A DNA stretch of 64,000 nt from Papaver somniferum. Its lineage: Eukaryota > Streptophyta > Magnoliopsida > Ranunculales > Papaveraceae. The notes under the pieces were generated by a model. The model had not been told where the DNA came from and did no database searches. It worked only from the letters and a program-made list of their open reading frames with translations. The position numbers and the translations under genes are program-made. Below, piece by piece: positions 25,301-38,380 of this stretch; position 1 is the stretch's first letter, and each line of letters starts with the position of its first letter. Location of the stretch: positions 123,218,336-123,282,335 of the forward strand of contig NC_039360.1 in assembly GCF_003573695.1 (NCBI RefSeq), given 5' to 3'.

Positions 25301-26299
25301 CAAATCCAACAGACAACAACACTCCACAATCACTCATGATTAGGAACTACAATCAGACAATACCCAGTAGTCCACTCCTCACTCAACAATTTATCTGCCA
25401 AAGTATTGCAAAAACACATCCTACCATTTGACAGCACTTGGGTAATCTAAGAGAGAAACCAAATTACATCCAGCAGACAACATTCCACGATAACTCATGA
25501 TCACAAACTAGAACTCGTAGTAGTCCAATCCTTGCTCAACTGTTCATACACCAAACTATTGCAAAATAAATCCCTCATTTAGTGGTACTTGGGTTGATCA
25601 GAATCATACTACACTTATGAAACAGTGCTATTTGAACCAGGAGACCATGTAATGTATAGATATGTGATCCTAAACATGTCAATTGTGTAGAGCTTGTGGG
25701 CAGTCATAGTTACAACAAAATCCAAAAAAAAAAAAGAGAGAGAGAGAGACTGGTAAAATTGAAGAAATTACCTGAACTAAAGGCAACATATAAGCCAAAG
25801 TTTTACCAGAGCCAGTATGAGAACCCATAACAATACTTTTCCCGTCGAGTACAGAAGGAATACCAAGACATTGAATTTCAGTAGGAGCAGAAATCCGCAA
25901 TTCTTCAAGACAACCCAGAACTTCTTCAGTCAAATTCAATTCCCTAAAGCTTGAAACAAGCTTTGCAGGTTTACCCTTAACTTCTTTACCTTTCTCATTA
26001 CCAGAAGAAGAAGACGCTCTAGTTTGTGGGGGGTTTGGAGTATCTTTAAGATGTCTTTGTCTTAATTTTTCTAAGAGCATAGAATGTTTTACAGGTTCTA
26101 TTCCAATTTCTGGTTCAACAACTGCAGTTGTTAAAGTAGAAGAAGAAGAACATAGAGGTCTAATAAATCTAAACCCTGGAAAAACCCTAGATGAGGTAGT
26201 TCTTGAAAATGGGTATTTTGTAGCTGTTGATTTTAAGGAGTGGGATAGTAGATTTGATGAAAATGAGAGATTCAATAGTGTTCTTCCTGTTCCACTCAT
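22302..26299 (-). CDS. RH39: DEAD-box RNA helicase, RH39-like, chloroplast
   Basis: The Arabidopsis counterpart RH39 acts in chloroplast 23S rRNA processing. Nine exons: 26299-25772, 25146-25051, 24940-24752, 24254-24114, 23872-23732, 23597-23455, 23347-23218, 23117-23069 and 22852-22302; total 1968 bp, 655 residues, all borders GT-AG. The N-terminus is Ser/Arg-rich and transit-peptide-like. Motifs in order: Q motif region [14 protein letters not shown], Walker [18 protein letters not shown] (Ia), TPGRVLQ (Ib), VLDESD (II), VTATMTQ (III), [24 protein letters not shown] (V) and [10 protein letters not shown] (VI). Motif II is DESD rather than DEAD. The C-terminal 130 residues are basic, Ser/Arg/Lys-rich and disordered-looking, and end RRSTRPS. 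Intron 1 contains a duplicated block. RH39 and SG1 are both chloroplast-biogenesis genes in tandem on one strand, about 500 bp apart. Confidence 0.93.
25308..25625. repeat. Tandem duplication in RH39-like intron 1
   Basis: A block of about 160 bp starting CAGACAACAACACTCCAC (25308) recurs at 25472 with scattered differences (shared words CTCATGAT, AGTAGTCCA, CTATTGCAAAA, TACTTGGGT). It has no coding content. Confidence 0.6.
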
Positions 26300-27219
26300 G
26301 GCTGCTCCCTGTGTCTGGCAAATCTTTTTTCTTCTTCTGAAGAAGAAGTGAAGAAGAAGATAGACTATTATAAAGGCTTGTTCATTTTTAGTACTTCCTT
26401 TTTAGTCCATATTACAAAACGAACCCTTCTCTCTTCTTTTAGTTATCCCGAGTCCCGACACCCAAATTTTTATTTTTTTTATCGGTGACACCCAAATTAT
26501 TATTACACTACCTTTACATCTCAGGAGGCAATAGCAGTTTGTACTTGTAGGCTTGTAGCCATGCCATAAGAGATTTTTCTACCAATTCCAGCACCATTGC
26601 AAAGACAACCAAAAGAAAAAGATCGTTTGTACAATTTGTACAACCATCTGTGCAAATCGGCAAGCTATTTTTTTGGAGAGGAGGGAAAATTTAGAAGCGT
26701 CAAACTTTTGGAGATAGTGGTGGAAACGCAAGCAAAACGTAGTGCAAATTCTACATTGGCCAAGGTGTTGTCAAGAGCAACAGTAAAATCCTTAGTTACA
26801 TTGTTAAATGATAAGAGAGAAATAAATGCGTATTTAGGTTGCATTTTGTCGTCAATTTGTTCACAAACTGAGTCCATAAACAACATAACCATACGTAACT
26901 AGACAAATTCAGTCCATTCTTGCAAGAATTGAATCATCCAAAACTTGAACACTTGGCAGCATGGCATAAATGCCTGTTATTTATTTCAGTCTTCTTGCAT
27001 ACAGATTAACATTAATGATGTACACAATACATAGAAGCTCATGTTGACCATAAAAAAGCGTAATTTAACCTATTTTAATTTTCCATGTCCAAATTGAGCC
27101 TTCTCAAAATAAGTATTTTTGCTAACCTGTTCTGAGGTTTCATACTTGAAATATAGGTTCCATAACTTTGGAACTTATATACTGTCACAAATGTGAAATA
27201 TGAGACTGTCAAGCCTAAA
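26300..27219. other. Intergenic between RH39-like and HPRT genes
   Basis: The left part is the upstream region of the RH39-like gene (GAAGAAG-rich leader at 26325-26362). An open frame at 26597-26902 on the plus strand (101 codons, LYNLYNHLCKSASYFFGEEG ...) has an overlapping minus-strand frame and no recognised family. It is reported as a possible decayed coding fragment only. Confidence 0.3.
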
Positions 27220-29271
27220 TCACTGGTACATTTCAGGTTTCAACACCCCAACATAAGCCAAATTTCTGTAGAGTTCCGCAAAGTCCATTCCATAGCCCAC
27301 GACAAAATAATCTGGGCACTGCAGAAATACAAGAAAAACACTATGGGATAAACTAAAGCAACATGAACTCCATGGATTGAACTGGGACCGGATAATCATA
27401 CCTCAAATCCTTTGTAGAACTTTCCTTCGCCCACCAGCTGAACTTCAACCTTACGTCTCGTGGGTTTATCAAGCAAAGTACAAACTGACACAGAACAAGC
27501 CCCTTTTGATTTCAGGTGTGAAATAAGACAGGAGAGTGTGTTTCCAGTGTCTACAATATCCTCAACCTGAAAAAAGTGTGACCATATCAAAATCGCTCAT
27601 TCTAGAGAAAATAAAGATTAGGCAAAACAGAGAAGGGGAGATGAAGACATCAAATGCTCAGATCCTCATCTGTGTAAGGTTAAATGAACCCATGAATGTT
27701 ATCTGTGAAAGGTTAAATAATCCATGAAGGTTAAGGTTTACAAGAAGATCAGATTACTAGGAGTTGATTCTACAAAATATATTAACAAAGATGGCGATTA
27801 CTCACTTTCCTCAGTTTGTAAGAATCTAAAGGTTATACCGAGTGAAAGGTTATCTTAGAGTTACTGCCCCAGTGAAAATCATGGAAACCAAGAGCTGACG
27901 CCAGAAATTTGTAGGTGTATCGTGAGTACTGGTAAGACTAAAACTAAGTCAACACTCCACCTCCTCTAAATTTGTGCAGCACTTCAGCCTCATCACATGA
28001 TGCATCGTCTCTAAGAGGAATGGAGTAGCCAACCTGTTCCTTGGCAGGTTTGTAAAAATGCCAATACATTGGACGTTGAGACAATTACATGTCATGATTC
28101 TCATAAACGACTTTCTAACCATGCAATCGCAGTTGAGACAGACTTAAACCAGTTATCAACATTAATTAACACAAAACTATTGAACTTGGGAACAATAAAA
28201 CACACCTAATATAGTATCATGATTGTAGTTCCTCGTGAGCTTAACTTCTGGCGCAGTGAACTACAGACAACCATATGATGCTATTCTTTAACAAAGAAAA
28301 TCTTAACCTATTGTAATCTCTCCAAATAACAACTAGACCTTCAAGGAAAATTACAAAGCCATTTAGCTATATTATTGGTACAGTTATGACCACGATTAGG
28401 TTCCATTTTAAAGTGTAAATAATCACCTCCAACTCTATTCCCGGGTCTAAGGCGCTCTACCTAACCATCTGCTGAGAATAATCCAACATGATAATATTAA
28501 CCCAACTTTCATAAGATATTAACAACTTATATCAGTCCAATTTGTTCATGTCAAAAAAGTACAGATCAAACAAATAACATATTTGTCCAATATGGTTATC
28601 TGAGACAGTAAGCAAGCTTCTCTAGAAGTCAAAAGAGTGCGAAATCGGCTAATATTCACAGTGAAACCTACAGCCTCATGGATTTTTTAATAGATCACAA
28701 ATTGATAATATAAATCGATGCAAGGGCATCATCCAGTGACAACAGGTAAGAAACACTTGGAACACTCCATAACCATCACATTCTATCAGCAAATATACCA
28801 CTCACAAAGTTCATTTCATCTCGCAAAGGTAGAATTTTTTTTTTAAAAAAAGCTCTAAGGGCAGCTTTTATGTTACAGCAACCTCTGATCTCAAGTCTTA
28901 ACCTAATGGAAACAAAAACCCAGGAAATAAAACTGCGAGTGAGGAAATAGAACCCATACCAGAATAACATGTTTCCCCTTGATATCAATCTTAACATCGC
29001 AAGAAATCCTCGGAGCGCCATTAGATTGAGTACCAGAGCCATAAGATTCAGCCCTTACAAAATCAATAAGAACAGGGAATTTAATCTTCTTTGCTAAATC
29101 AGACAAAAACATAAACGCACCAGTAGCTACCCCAATCAGAACAGGAGTTGAAGAAGAAGATGATGAAAATCCTTTAAAATCATCTGAAATTTCTGAAGCA
29201 ATTTCACTAATTCGATCTGAAATCTCTTGTTCACTCCATAGTATTCGTTCTATATCATCATCTAACGCCAT
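27220..29271 (-). CDS. HPRT: Hypoxanthine-guanine phosphoribosyltransferase
   Basis: Purine salvage: hypoxanthine or guanine plus PRPP gives IMP or GMP. Three exons: 29271-28960, 27566-27402 and 27318-27220; 576 bp, 191 residues, phase-0 GT-AG introns. Motifs: start [51 protein letters not shown] (flexible loop), the PRPP-binding [17 protein letters not shown] with two acidic residues before DTGNT, and [20 protein letters not shown] for base binding near the C-terminus. Length fits plant and bacterial-type HPRTs (about 180-190). No transit peptide, so cytosolic is likely. Intron 1 (1393 bp) is large and contains a possible SINE remnant near 28400-28480. Confidence 0.93.
28390..28480 (-). mobile_element. 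Possible SINE remnant in HPRT intron 1
   Basis: The minus strand reads GATGGTTAGGTAGAGCGC, then CTTAGACCCGGGAATAGAGT. It resembles the A-box region and 3' part of tRNA-derived plant SINEs, with the B box missing or degraded. No target duplication was seen. Confidence 0.35.
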
Positions 29272-29935
29272 TAAATCTAGGGTTTTGATTTCTCGGGTAT
29301 TGAGTTTCTAGGGTTAAGTATCCATCCGTTCTGGTAAAACGCGGGACCATTCAAAATAAGAAGGTAGTAGTGCGCGTAGAAAGCATTTTCAGATTCTCCC
29401 CTAAAAAGGCAACTGCGATTGGGTCGGAATTTGGAAGATACAGTCTCTGGCTGGAACGGTCGTGAGATACTTGTAGACGTCAAATAAATGTGTGTGAAAA
29501 GGAATTCATTGTGTGAACGTTTGCATATCTTTTCTTTTTAAAAGATCAGCAGAAACTTTTAAGATGGTCAAGTGTCACGACTTAAAATCGCCTCTGCAAA
29601 TCTTCTTGAGCCAATGACCGGCAACAGTGGTTAAATTCTCAATTGTTCATTTCACTACTCTCAGGCTTACATACTTTGGAAATAGTAGCTCCAGTACCAA
29701 CTCTTCTCGGTAATTAATCGGGAACGAAAGAATTTTTTCACTTACTTTTTCTTCTTCCAACTCTCCATATCCCAGTAAGCGTAAGGAATTCCTTGCCCAA
29801 AACAACAATAGCACAGACAACCATCTTCCATCTTCGTGGGATGGCTCAAATCCCACTTAGATTTGATCAAAATTAACACGATGGAAGAGTAAGGGGATAT
29901 TCTGGAATAGCGAGAACAAGTATTATATGTTCAAA
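29272..29935. other. Intergenic upstream of HPRT
   Basis: No gene was recognised. It contains the HPRT upstream region. No certain TATA box was located. Confidence 0.4.
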
Positions 29936-30260
29936 CGACGGGGGCGGCACAATCTTAGCAATAACACAACCGCTGGGCATCACCACTGCACTTGGCGCAG
30001 AAACTTGGGTCATGCTCATCGCTTCTAGAACGACGACAGAACGAGAGTGGCCAAAAGTTCAATTTGAAACAGGCTCGGATAACTTAACGAGATCTCTAAC
30101 CTCGGACGCTGACTCTCCATGATATATTTCTAATCAGATTGCAGAAATCAAATATGGGTTTACCCAAATTTAGCAATATACCATTAGGCACGTCTACAAA
30201 GAAGGAAATCAAGCAGCGGACGGTCTGGCAAATTGAGCGGCAGATGATTGCTCTATAGGG
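29936..30260 (+). pseudogene. LINE-type RNase H domain remnant
   Basis: One frame reads PLGITTALGAETWVMLIASR, VQFETGSDNLTRSL, SNQIAEIKYGFTQI and RHVYKEGNQAADGLAN, the RVT_3 RNase H domain of plant non-LTR elements (acidic ETGSDN, final HVYKEGNQAADGLA). It is interrupted by stops, and the polymerase part is absent. Confidence 0.65.
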
Positions 30261-31784
30261 AAGCTAACAACAACAGTCTAGGACAATGTAATTTCCCCAC
30301 CTATAAGTTCTTTTGTAGTAGCAGATTCTATGGGCATAACATTCCCACGTGTAATCCCAATTTAACTTAATAAAATGCATGCTTTAAAAAAAACAAGCAT
30401 AAGGGATTCGGCCATGCTAACACTTTTAAAATTAGTAATTATAATTACACAGGATACAAGGCAACGATTCTTTTATTGCTTCAAAGGAAGGAACCAAAAG
30501 CATGTGAAGATACATAAAACTGGTTCCTTCACAAATTCCCTTGTCGATGTCCTCTGTTTTGGGTGTGACCACGACAAATGCTATGGTCTCCAGTCAGGAT
30601 TCCGTCATCTCAGATCTTGATTTCTCGATTATCTTTTAAGTCGGTTAGGATTAATGGCGGTTAGAATAGAATCAGAGAGAGACATAGGGAAAAAAATTGT
30701 CAGAAGTCTATTTTTATTATCAGAATCAACTTAGTTTACGTCATCAGTCTTTGCGACTGTTTATATATTACATGAAAACGACAATTACATGTAGATGACT
30801 AAGCATGTGACAATCTGAACTTCGAGAGTTTCCCACCTTGTACTTGTACCGACCTGGGATTGGTTCTCAGGTTCTCCCTTGGCTGACAATATCAAGAATC
30901 TTCTTTAGCTTCACATCTGGACTCAGGTCTTTTGTGCCCAACTTCATGTCTCTGTCTTGTTTGATCCCTTATGACTTGGTCAATGGACATCTGGTTCAAG
31001 TCTTCTACGTCTGATCTTGAGTCTTATTTCGTACCTCAGTTGTATTATTCTTCAGCTTCCAGTTCTTGGGTAGATGATATATCTTTTCATCTACATATTT
31101 GCTCCCAATTTAATTAAAGTAAGTTTGTAGACTTCTTTTATTAAACTTTAGTTCATTTTTTTCTTTGATAGCTCAGCTGGTTTGATGTCTTAGCTGCTAA
31201 ACTCTTTGGTGTTTTGTAGCTTTATAAGTGTGCCGACTTGTGTGGTTTGGCTTTTTAGATGGATGGGCTATTTGGGCCTTTTTCTGGACATTGCTCTCCT
31301 TTCAAGTTTCTTCAGATGGGGTGGAGTACCTGGGTACTTCTTCAGGTGCGCACCTCTTCCAAAGTTCTTCTTGGATGGGTCATCTAAGTGCACTTCTTCC
31401 CAAGTTGTTCTTGGATGGGTCATCTATGTGTTTTTTAGATACTGCTCCAAACTTCCTCATATAAGGTGGCATATCTTAGCGCCTCTCCAGGTGCACTCTC
31501 TTTCCCGAGTTTCTTCTGGGAATCCTGGGATTTTATGGATGATACATCTGTCCCCTTTTCCCTTCAAAAGGTGAGTATCTTTTCAAAGTTATTCTAGATC
31601 TGATTGTCTGCTCATTAATATTTCGTCTTTTCATGTCAGACTAGGTATCTTGTACCGCCATAAAGGCTTTGGTGTTTTTTGCACCATGCTTTGTCTTTGA
31701 GATGTTTTTTGCACAGTAATCGAGCTAATCAATCTCGTGATGCTCAATTATTATTTAAAAATATTGTTTTATTTTGTTGCTAGT
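30261..31784. other. Intergenic, low-information
   Basis: No gene. Around 31330-31510 a unit containing TTCTTGGATGGGTCATCTA is repeated. 30640-31080 resembles non-coding TE debris, without diagnostic ends. Confidence 0.35.
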
Positions 31785-34700
31785 TGAAAACGCGGGGGTA
31801 GAACAAACACACCCAACTATTTTGTGCGGCAATCTGTATGGACTAAACTCCAATATAATTCTGAGAGTACCAAGTTACTGAGCCTCAATCAGAATATATA
31901 TTAAAGAGCTTTATCTCTTTCTCAACACAATCAGCAGTAAATCAAACTCATAGAAATTCGTGAACCTTATTGTTATGAAAATAACTCGGTGGCACCAAAG
32001 ACCAATGTCTGAGTGTCAATCAAGTCTTATCCAACGAACAAGGTCGGGTTTATCAACTATGATTGAACTACGCACAACCTGTGATATTTCAATTATATAA
32101 AAAAAATATAATGCGGAAAAGAAATAACACAGATACCAGAAATTTTGTTAACGAGGAAACCGCAAATGCAGAAAAACCCCGAGACCTAGTCCATACTTGA
32201 ACACCACATTGTATTAAGCCGCTACAGACACTAGCCTACTACAAGTTAACTTCAGACTAGAATGTAGTTGAGCCCTAACCAAGTCTCACACCGATTAAGG
32301 TACAGTCGTGTTCCTTATGCCTCTTGAATCTCGCAAGACCCTGCGCACTTGATTCCCCTAGCTGACGTCCTTTACATCCTAGAAGTTGCAACGACCCAAA
32401 GTCGAAGACTTATAAACAAATATCTCTCCCAGATATTTATATTTGTTGTTTTCGTCTTAAGATAAAGATCAAGGTGAACAGGAAACTTAACTAATAATCC
32501 GGTCTTATACTCCCGAAAAGCAGCCTAGAAATATTAGTCACCTCAAAATAAGCTAACTGATTAACAGAAGAAGTTATTGCGGAATCACAAGAGTCTGAGA
32601 CGAAGAAACTGTTGTGATTACTTTTTATATCTTACCTATCGGAGATAAATCTCGAGAAAACCTTATAGAAGATTAAACTCAATACGATAAAAAAGGTAAG
32701 ATCAGGATACACAACTACATAGAAAATAGTTGGACATGGCTTCACGAATCCTAAATGAAGTCTTTAAGTCATTAAACCTAGTAATGGTTTTCAGAAGAAC
32801 TAGAAACCTAGGTTAATGGAGAATCGACTCTAGTTTGGAACTAGGACACACGAGAGTGTCGGGATTAGGTTTCCCAAATGCTAGAGTACCAAAGCAATTA
32901 ATATCCACCGTTAGATGAACTTCTGATTTAAGATTCAAGCTAAGTTTGCTTAGAATAAGCAATCAATCTCCACTGTTAGATGGTATTATATTGATACACA
33001 TAAATGAAATATACCTATATTTAGATATGGGTGAACCGTACCTAAGTATGTATAACAAGTTGGCTCAATAACAGTTAACCGAAGTTAGCCATATGAACAT
33101 TTTTAGCTTATCTATATTTATTTAACACTTCTAGATCATATATGATAATCAATCAATCATGTTAGATAATCAAATGAATCTAAATGTGTTTTAAGAGAGT
33201 CGTTCAAATGTTCACTATCTTAAGAAACTCCTTGATGAATACACTAAGTTTCGACTATTTGAAATCATCGAAACAAAGTTGATATTCTCTGTTAGTCATG
33301 AATTATGTTTTGAGAATTCATTATGATCCCATAGTTTTCGTACCTTTGCCAATTTATTTTGACAAAAAGGGGGAGAATTATTTGGTAGTTCACACTACAT
33401 ACATATGGTTTACGGATCATTATGTAAGGGGGAGTGGTTTTCATTCTAAGATGGGAAGTATTAACTAAGGGAGAGTGATACATATCACCATACTATTATT
33501 TCAAAGTTGTGATGCAATTGGACTTTGACTTTATATAATAATATTATGATACTGAATAACAATGATTGAGAATTCTCGTTTCCGGATTGTTATTGCTATG
33601 GATCTTCAACAACAATGATGCTGAGTTGAACACATTCAGAATCGATAGAGAACTTGAAGTAACGACGAATTCAAGGAAGTTGAAGAGCCAAGGAAATCAA
33701 GCATGATAGATCAGAAGCTACAAAGTTTATTTATCTTGTAATCCATATATATTGATAGTTTTGTTACTAAAATTGATAAAGGAGGATATTGTTAAAGCAC
33801 TGCTCGGACGAACTCGCAAGAATTGCTATCTCAAGCTTGTTTGTCAAGTTTAGTTAATCAAAACTATATACTTGATTTATAGTCTACTTATAGCTATGTA
33901 TCGGATTAGGATAGAAGTGTGTAGTTGAGCTTTAGACTTCATGGAGTTCACCAATTGAAAAAGAAGATCTACTGAAGAGCTTGGAGGAACTTCATCAACA
34001 AAAGGCATGTGGAGACTAAAATTTCTCTGTCACTCGGAAGTGTATTCTATCTTCTAAAAAGACTAAGTCGTATAGCTATATAGACTTTTAGATTATACAC
34101 ATTTGATATTTCGAGCTGAGTTTATCTCGTATATATATTTCTCGAAACATATGTTAGAAGCTTTTAGCTTTAGCTAAGTTCACCGTATACGTGACGAGTT
34201 TAGTTGGAGATAATTTATTTGTTGAAAACTAAATATTAAGTTAAAAATGATCATGTGAAATTACCTTGAACATCTTACATGATTTGTGTGAGACAATCAT
34301 TTGATGTCAACTTGAGAAGTTTCGTATTGATCGATTAATCACTTAGAAATTACTTGAAGCTAGTGTTATATGTAAGATTACCATTGTTGTCTTCCAAGGA
34401 TGTTTCAATGATTAAGTGAGAGTTTTAGAACTACTACCATGTATGGATATAATACAGGTTGTATACTTTGTATGCTAACTTGTACAACTCTAGTTCAAGT
34501 CCGGAACTATTGTTTGTGAACTGGTTTACCTGTGAAAAGGTATGAAGTTGTTGTTCGCGTACCCTATTTGCGAAAGGCTAGACAAGGCCAAGTCCGGAAC
34601 TGTTGTTCGCGTACCCTGTTTGTGAATGGCTGGACAAAGCCAAAGTCCAAAACTGTTGTCCGCGTACTCAGTTTGCGAACACAGTGGTTGGGTTCTAAAA

Positions 34701-36381
34701 TCGGTAAGCGTGATTTTTATACTCATGAACTCAGGTTCGTTTGCGAACTAAAGTCCCTGGAACTTTAATGAAATAAGGAATGCGAAGTTTTGCAAACCAT
34801 GGCATTATGTTCATGAATTGGTTCTTGTACAAGTATTTTGTACAATTACAAACCAAATCGATTTTGATTCAAATGGTTCATTACATGAGATGATGAACAT
34901 CTGAACAACTTCTAGAAACACATTTAGATTCATTTGATTATCTATCATGATTGATTGATCATCATATTTGATATAGAACTTTTAGATGAATATGTCTAAG
35001 TTATAAGTGTTAATATGGATAACTTCAGTTAACTATTATTGAGCCAACAAGGTATATACACGTTTGGGTACGGTTCATCCGTATCTAAATGTAGGTATAT
35101 TTCATTTGTGTGTATAAGGATAATGCCATCTAACGGTGGAGATTGATTGCTTAATTTGTAAGTAGAGTTATCTTGAATCTTAAATAGGAGTTTATCTAAC
35201 GGTGAATATCAATTGCTTTGTTACTAAGCTATCTTAGATTTGATTATAAGCAACCTTGATTTGAAAGACTATATATAAGGGAGAACTCTAGCATCTAAGA
35301 AACCTAATCCCGACACTTCTATGTGTCCTAGTTGCAAACTAGAGTCGATTCTCCTTTAACCTAGGTTTTCCAAAACCATTATTAGGCGTTAACGACTTGT
35401 AGACTTCATTTGGGATTTGTGAAGCCAGATCCATCTATTTTATCTGTAGTTACGTATTCTGATCTTACTTGTTCTATTGTATTGAGTTTTATCTTCTCTA
35501 AGATTTACTCGAGATTTATCTCCGATAGGTAAGATATAAAAAGTAATCACAACAGTTCTTCGTCTTAGACTCTTGTGATTCCGCAATAACTTTTTTTGTT
35601 AATTAGTTGGGTTGTTGCGAGGTGACAAATATTTCTAGGTTGCTCTTCGGGAGTATAAGTCCTGGGTATTAGTTGGGTTTCCTGTTCACCTTGATTTATC
35701 TTAAGATGGAAACAAAACCAAGAATAAACATATCCGTGGGAGACAAATTTGTTTATAAATCTTCGACTTTGGGTTGTAGCAACTTCTAGTTGTGCGTGAG
35801 GTCAGCTAAGGGAATCACGTGCGCAGAGTCCTAATGGGATTCAAGAAGCGCAAGGAGCGCGATTGTACCTTAATTGGTGTGAGACTTAGTTAGGGCTCAA
35901 CTACATTCCAGTCCGAAGTTAACTTGTAGTAGGATAGATTCTGTAGCGGCTTAATACAGTGTGGATTTCAAAGCTGGACTAGGTCCCGTGGTTTTTCTGC
36001 ATTTGTAGTTTCCTCGTTAACAATATTTCTGGTGTCGATGTTATTCATTTTCCGCATTATATTTGTTTGTATAATTGAAATATCACAGGTTGTGCGTAGT
36101 TCAATCAGAATTGATAAATCCGACCTTTTTGTTGGATGAAACTTGATTGACACTTGGGCATTGGTCTATGGTACCGTCCAAGTTATTCTCACATCAATCA
36201 TGCTCACAGATTTCTATTTGTTCGATTTGCTGATTGTACTGAGAAAGAGATAATGCTCTTTGATATCTTTCTTGATTGAGTCTCACTTTAAAGTTGGTGC
36301 TCTCGGCATTATATTGGAGTTTTTTCCATACAAATTTCCGAACGAAATATTGGGTGTGGTTGTTATACCCCCGCGTTTTCA
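31785..36381. mobile_element. Copia-like family: inverted LTR structure
   Basis: The left part (31785 to about 33217) is an LTR fragment in minus orientation, starting TGAAAACGCGGGGGTA. It is joined to the family's internal 3' tail in plus orientation (33218-33789) and then a complete plus-strand LTR (33790-36381, 2592 bp, TGTTAAAGCACTGCTCGG to CCCCCGCGTTTTCA). The two outer arms are therefore reverse complements over about 1.4 kb, separated by roughly 1.7 kb. The flanking pentanucleotides (CTAGT and ATTAT) differ, so this is not a simple insertion. Confidence 0.75.
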
Positions 36382-36926
36382 ATTATGTAAGTCAGTTATT
36401 ATATATGTGTGTATGTTTCAGTTGGTCAGTTTATTGTGTGTTTCAGTTAGTCAGTTTTCATGTATATTCGTGGTTGTAAGAGTCTGTACGATTGGAACTC
36501 TTCTAAGTATAAATATTGATAAGAATAAACTAGTGAGGGTTGTCTCATTAATATTATTATCCCGATATATCTTGTTTCTGCCTGTATCTCTTTCTTTCCA
36601 CCCTATTCTGTGTTCTTTCCTTTCTATGTCTTCTTATCTTATTTCTACTCTTTGAAAAATAACCACATCACTCCATTACGAACTTCTACAGTGTCCAATA
36701 TTAAGAATGTGGAACATCTTGAATTCAAATGTAAAAATAACAATGGCTCAGGTTAAGATTTCTGAATACGTTATTCGACGATACGATAGGCCAAGAACCC
36801 AATGGCCGAAAGTTGATATCAGTTCTAGATGCATCCTACCTTTGGTGTTTCTATTTATTTAATTTAGGACTATTGTTTATTCCTTTGTGCTGCTTTGATT
36901 AATGTGACACCGCCGATTTTTGGAAG
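36382..36926 (+). other. Intergenic with possible copia LTR fragment
   Basis: 36386-36660 has GTTTCAGTTGGTCAG repeats, TATAAATATTG and a pyrimidine-rich CCTTTCTATGTCTTC end, which looks like U3/R of a copia LTR without visible borders. 36840-36926 is related to the intron before the AHK1-like exon. Confidence 0.35.
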
Positions 36927-38380
36927 TTTTATGAAGTAATGAAGAATGTAACATGCGCACTCTTTGCAGGTAGAAGGGATCTGAATGCAATAACTATCAG
37001 TTACAAGAATGGGTTTGTCCAGGGTTTTCATATATATCACAAGACTAATAACACATTATATATCTACTCTGAACTAGTTAACTCTCTGGGTGCAGGAACC
37101 CACAATATTGGTGTATAGTCACCATATCCAGGTTGGAATAATGAAACCCTACATGGTAATATCTCAGCAATTTGGTACCGTGAAGCAGTAAATAAAATAA
37201 CCGGTGAGACAAAAGGGAAATTGAAACAGGTCCCTCCAGATGGATTAATTGATATAGCTGGTCTATCAGAAGTTGCAGACGGTGCACCTTCATGACATGT
37301 AAAAGAAAACAAATTTACTGATTCACCATTGTTATCAGCAACATTATCGGTTCTACACTCTCCAAATGAAAGTATAATGGCGGTTGTCGGTGTTACTGTT
37401 AGAGTACTTCTCGGCCGAACTCGCAAGCGTTGCTATCTCAAGCTTGTTTGTCAAGTTTAGTTGCCAAAACTATAAGTATTGAATTCTAGTCTACTTATAG
37501 CTAAGTATCGTATTAGGATAGTAAGTGTAGTTGAGCTTTAGACTTCACGGCGTTCATCGAATGAAGACGAAGAACTACTCGAGGGAACTTGTGGAACTTC
37601 ATCAACAAAAGGTATGTGGAGACTTGAACTCATCTATCACTCAAAAGTTTATCTACTCTATCTCATGTTTGAGACAAAAAGTCGTATTTCTATATAGACT
37701 TCAATTATACACATTTGGTATTTCGAGCCGAGTTTATCTCGCTTATCTATTTCTCGAAATGTGTGTTGGTAAGATTTCACTTTAATCAAGTTCATCTTTT
37801 AATCTTGACGAAAGTCAAAAGATGATCATGTGAAAATCTCCTTGTAACATCTTACATGATTTGTGTGAGACATTCAATTGATGTAGACTCGGAATGTTTC
37901 GTATTGATCATTCGATCACTTAAAAATTGCTTTGAAGCTAATAGTTTGTGTGAGACAGTTATTTCCGTCTTCAAAGAATGTTTCAATGATTGAAATGAGG
38001 GTTTAGAACACATAATCATGGTTGGATATAAACATAGTCTGTGTATTCACATTTGTGTAAAGTCCAAAATCTGTGAACCTTGGTATGCGTACTCGTACGC
38101 ATACTGGCGGAAGTTAATGTTCCGTGAATATTTGCTGGAGTTTGGAAAAGTAAATGGTATGCGTACCCCTACGCGTACTGGCGTAACCAAACTCAGTTCG
38201 TCTACTTAGGTATGCGTACCCGTTTGCATACTTAAGTAGGTTATGTTCTAAAATCGGTTTGTCCATGAACTAATACATTTATATAATAAGGAATGCAATC
38301 TTTTGCAAACCGTGGCTATAATAAAAATGAAATGATTCGAGTGAATCAAAATCGATTTTGCTTCAATTGTGTCTTGTATA

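Noticed and set aside
26597..26902. 101-codon plus-strand gene
   Set aside because: The frame is open on both strands over the same interval, with no motif and no splice context.
31206..31574. 122-codon Phe/Trp-rich ORF
   Set aside because: It arises from repeated TTCTTGGATGGGTCATC words; two overlapping frames are both open, and composition is unlike any gene here.
31785..36381. Simple full-length LTR element
   Set aside because: The two LTR sequences are in opposite orientation, the left one is truncated and the flanks lack a shared duplication.
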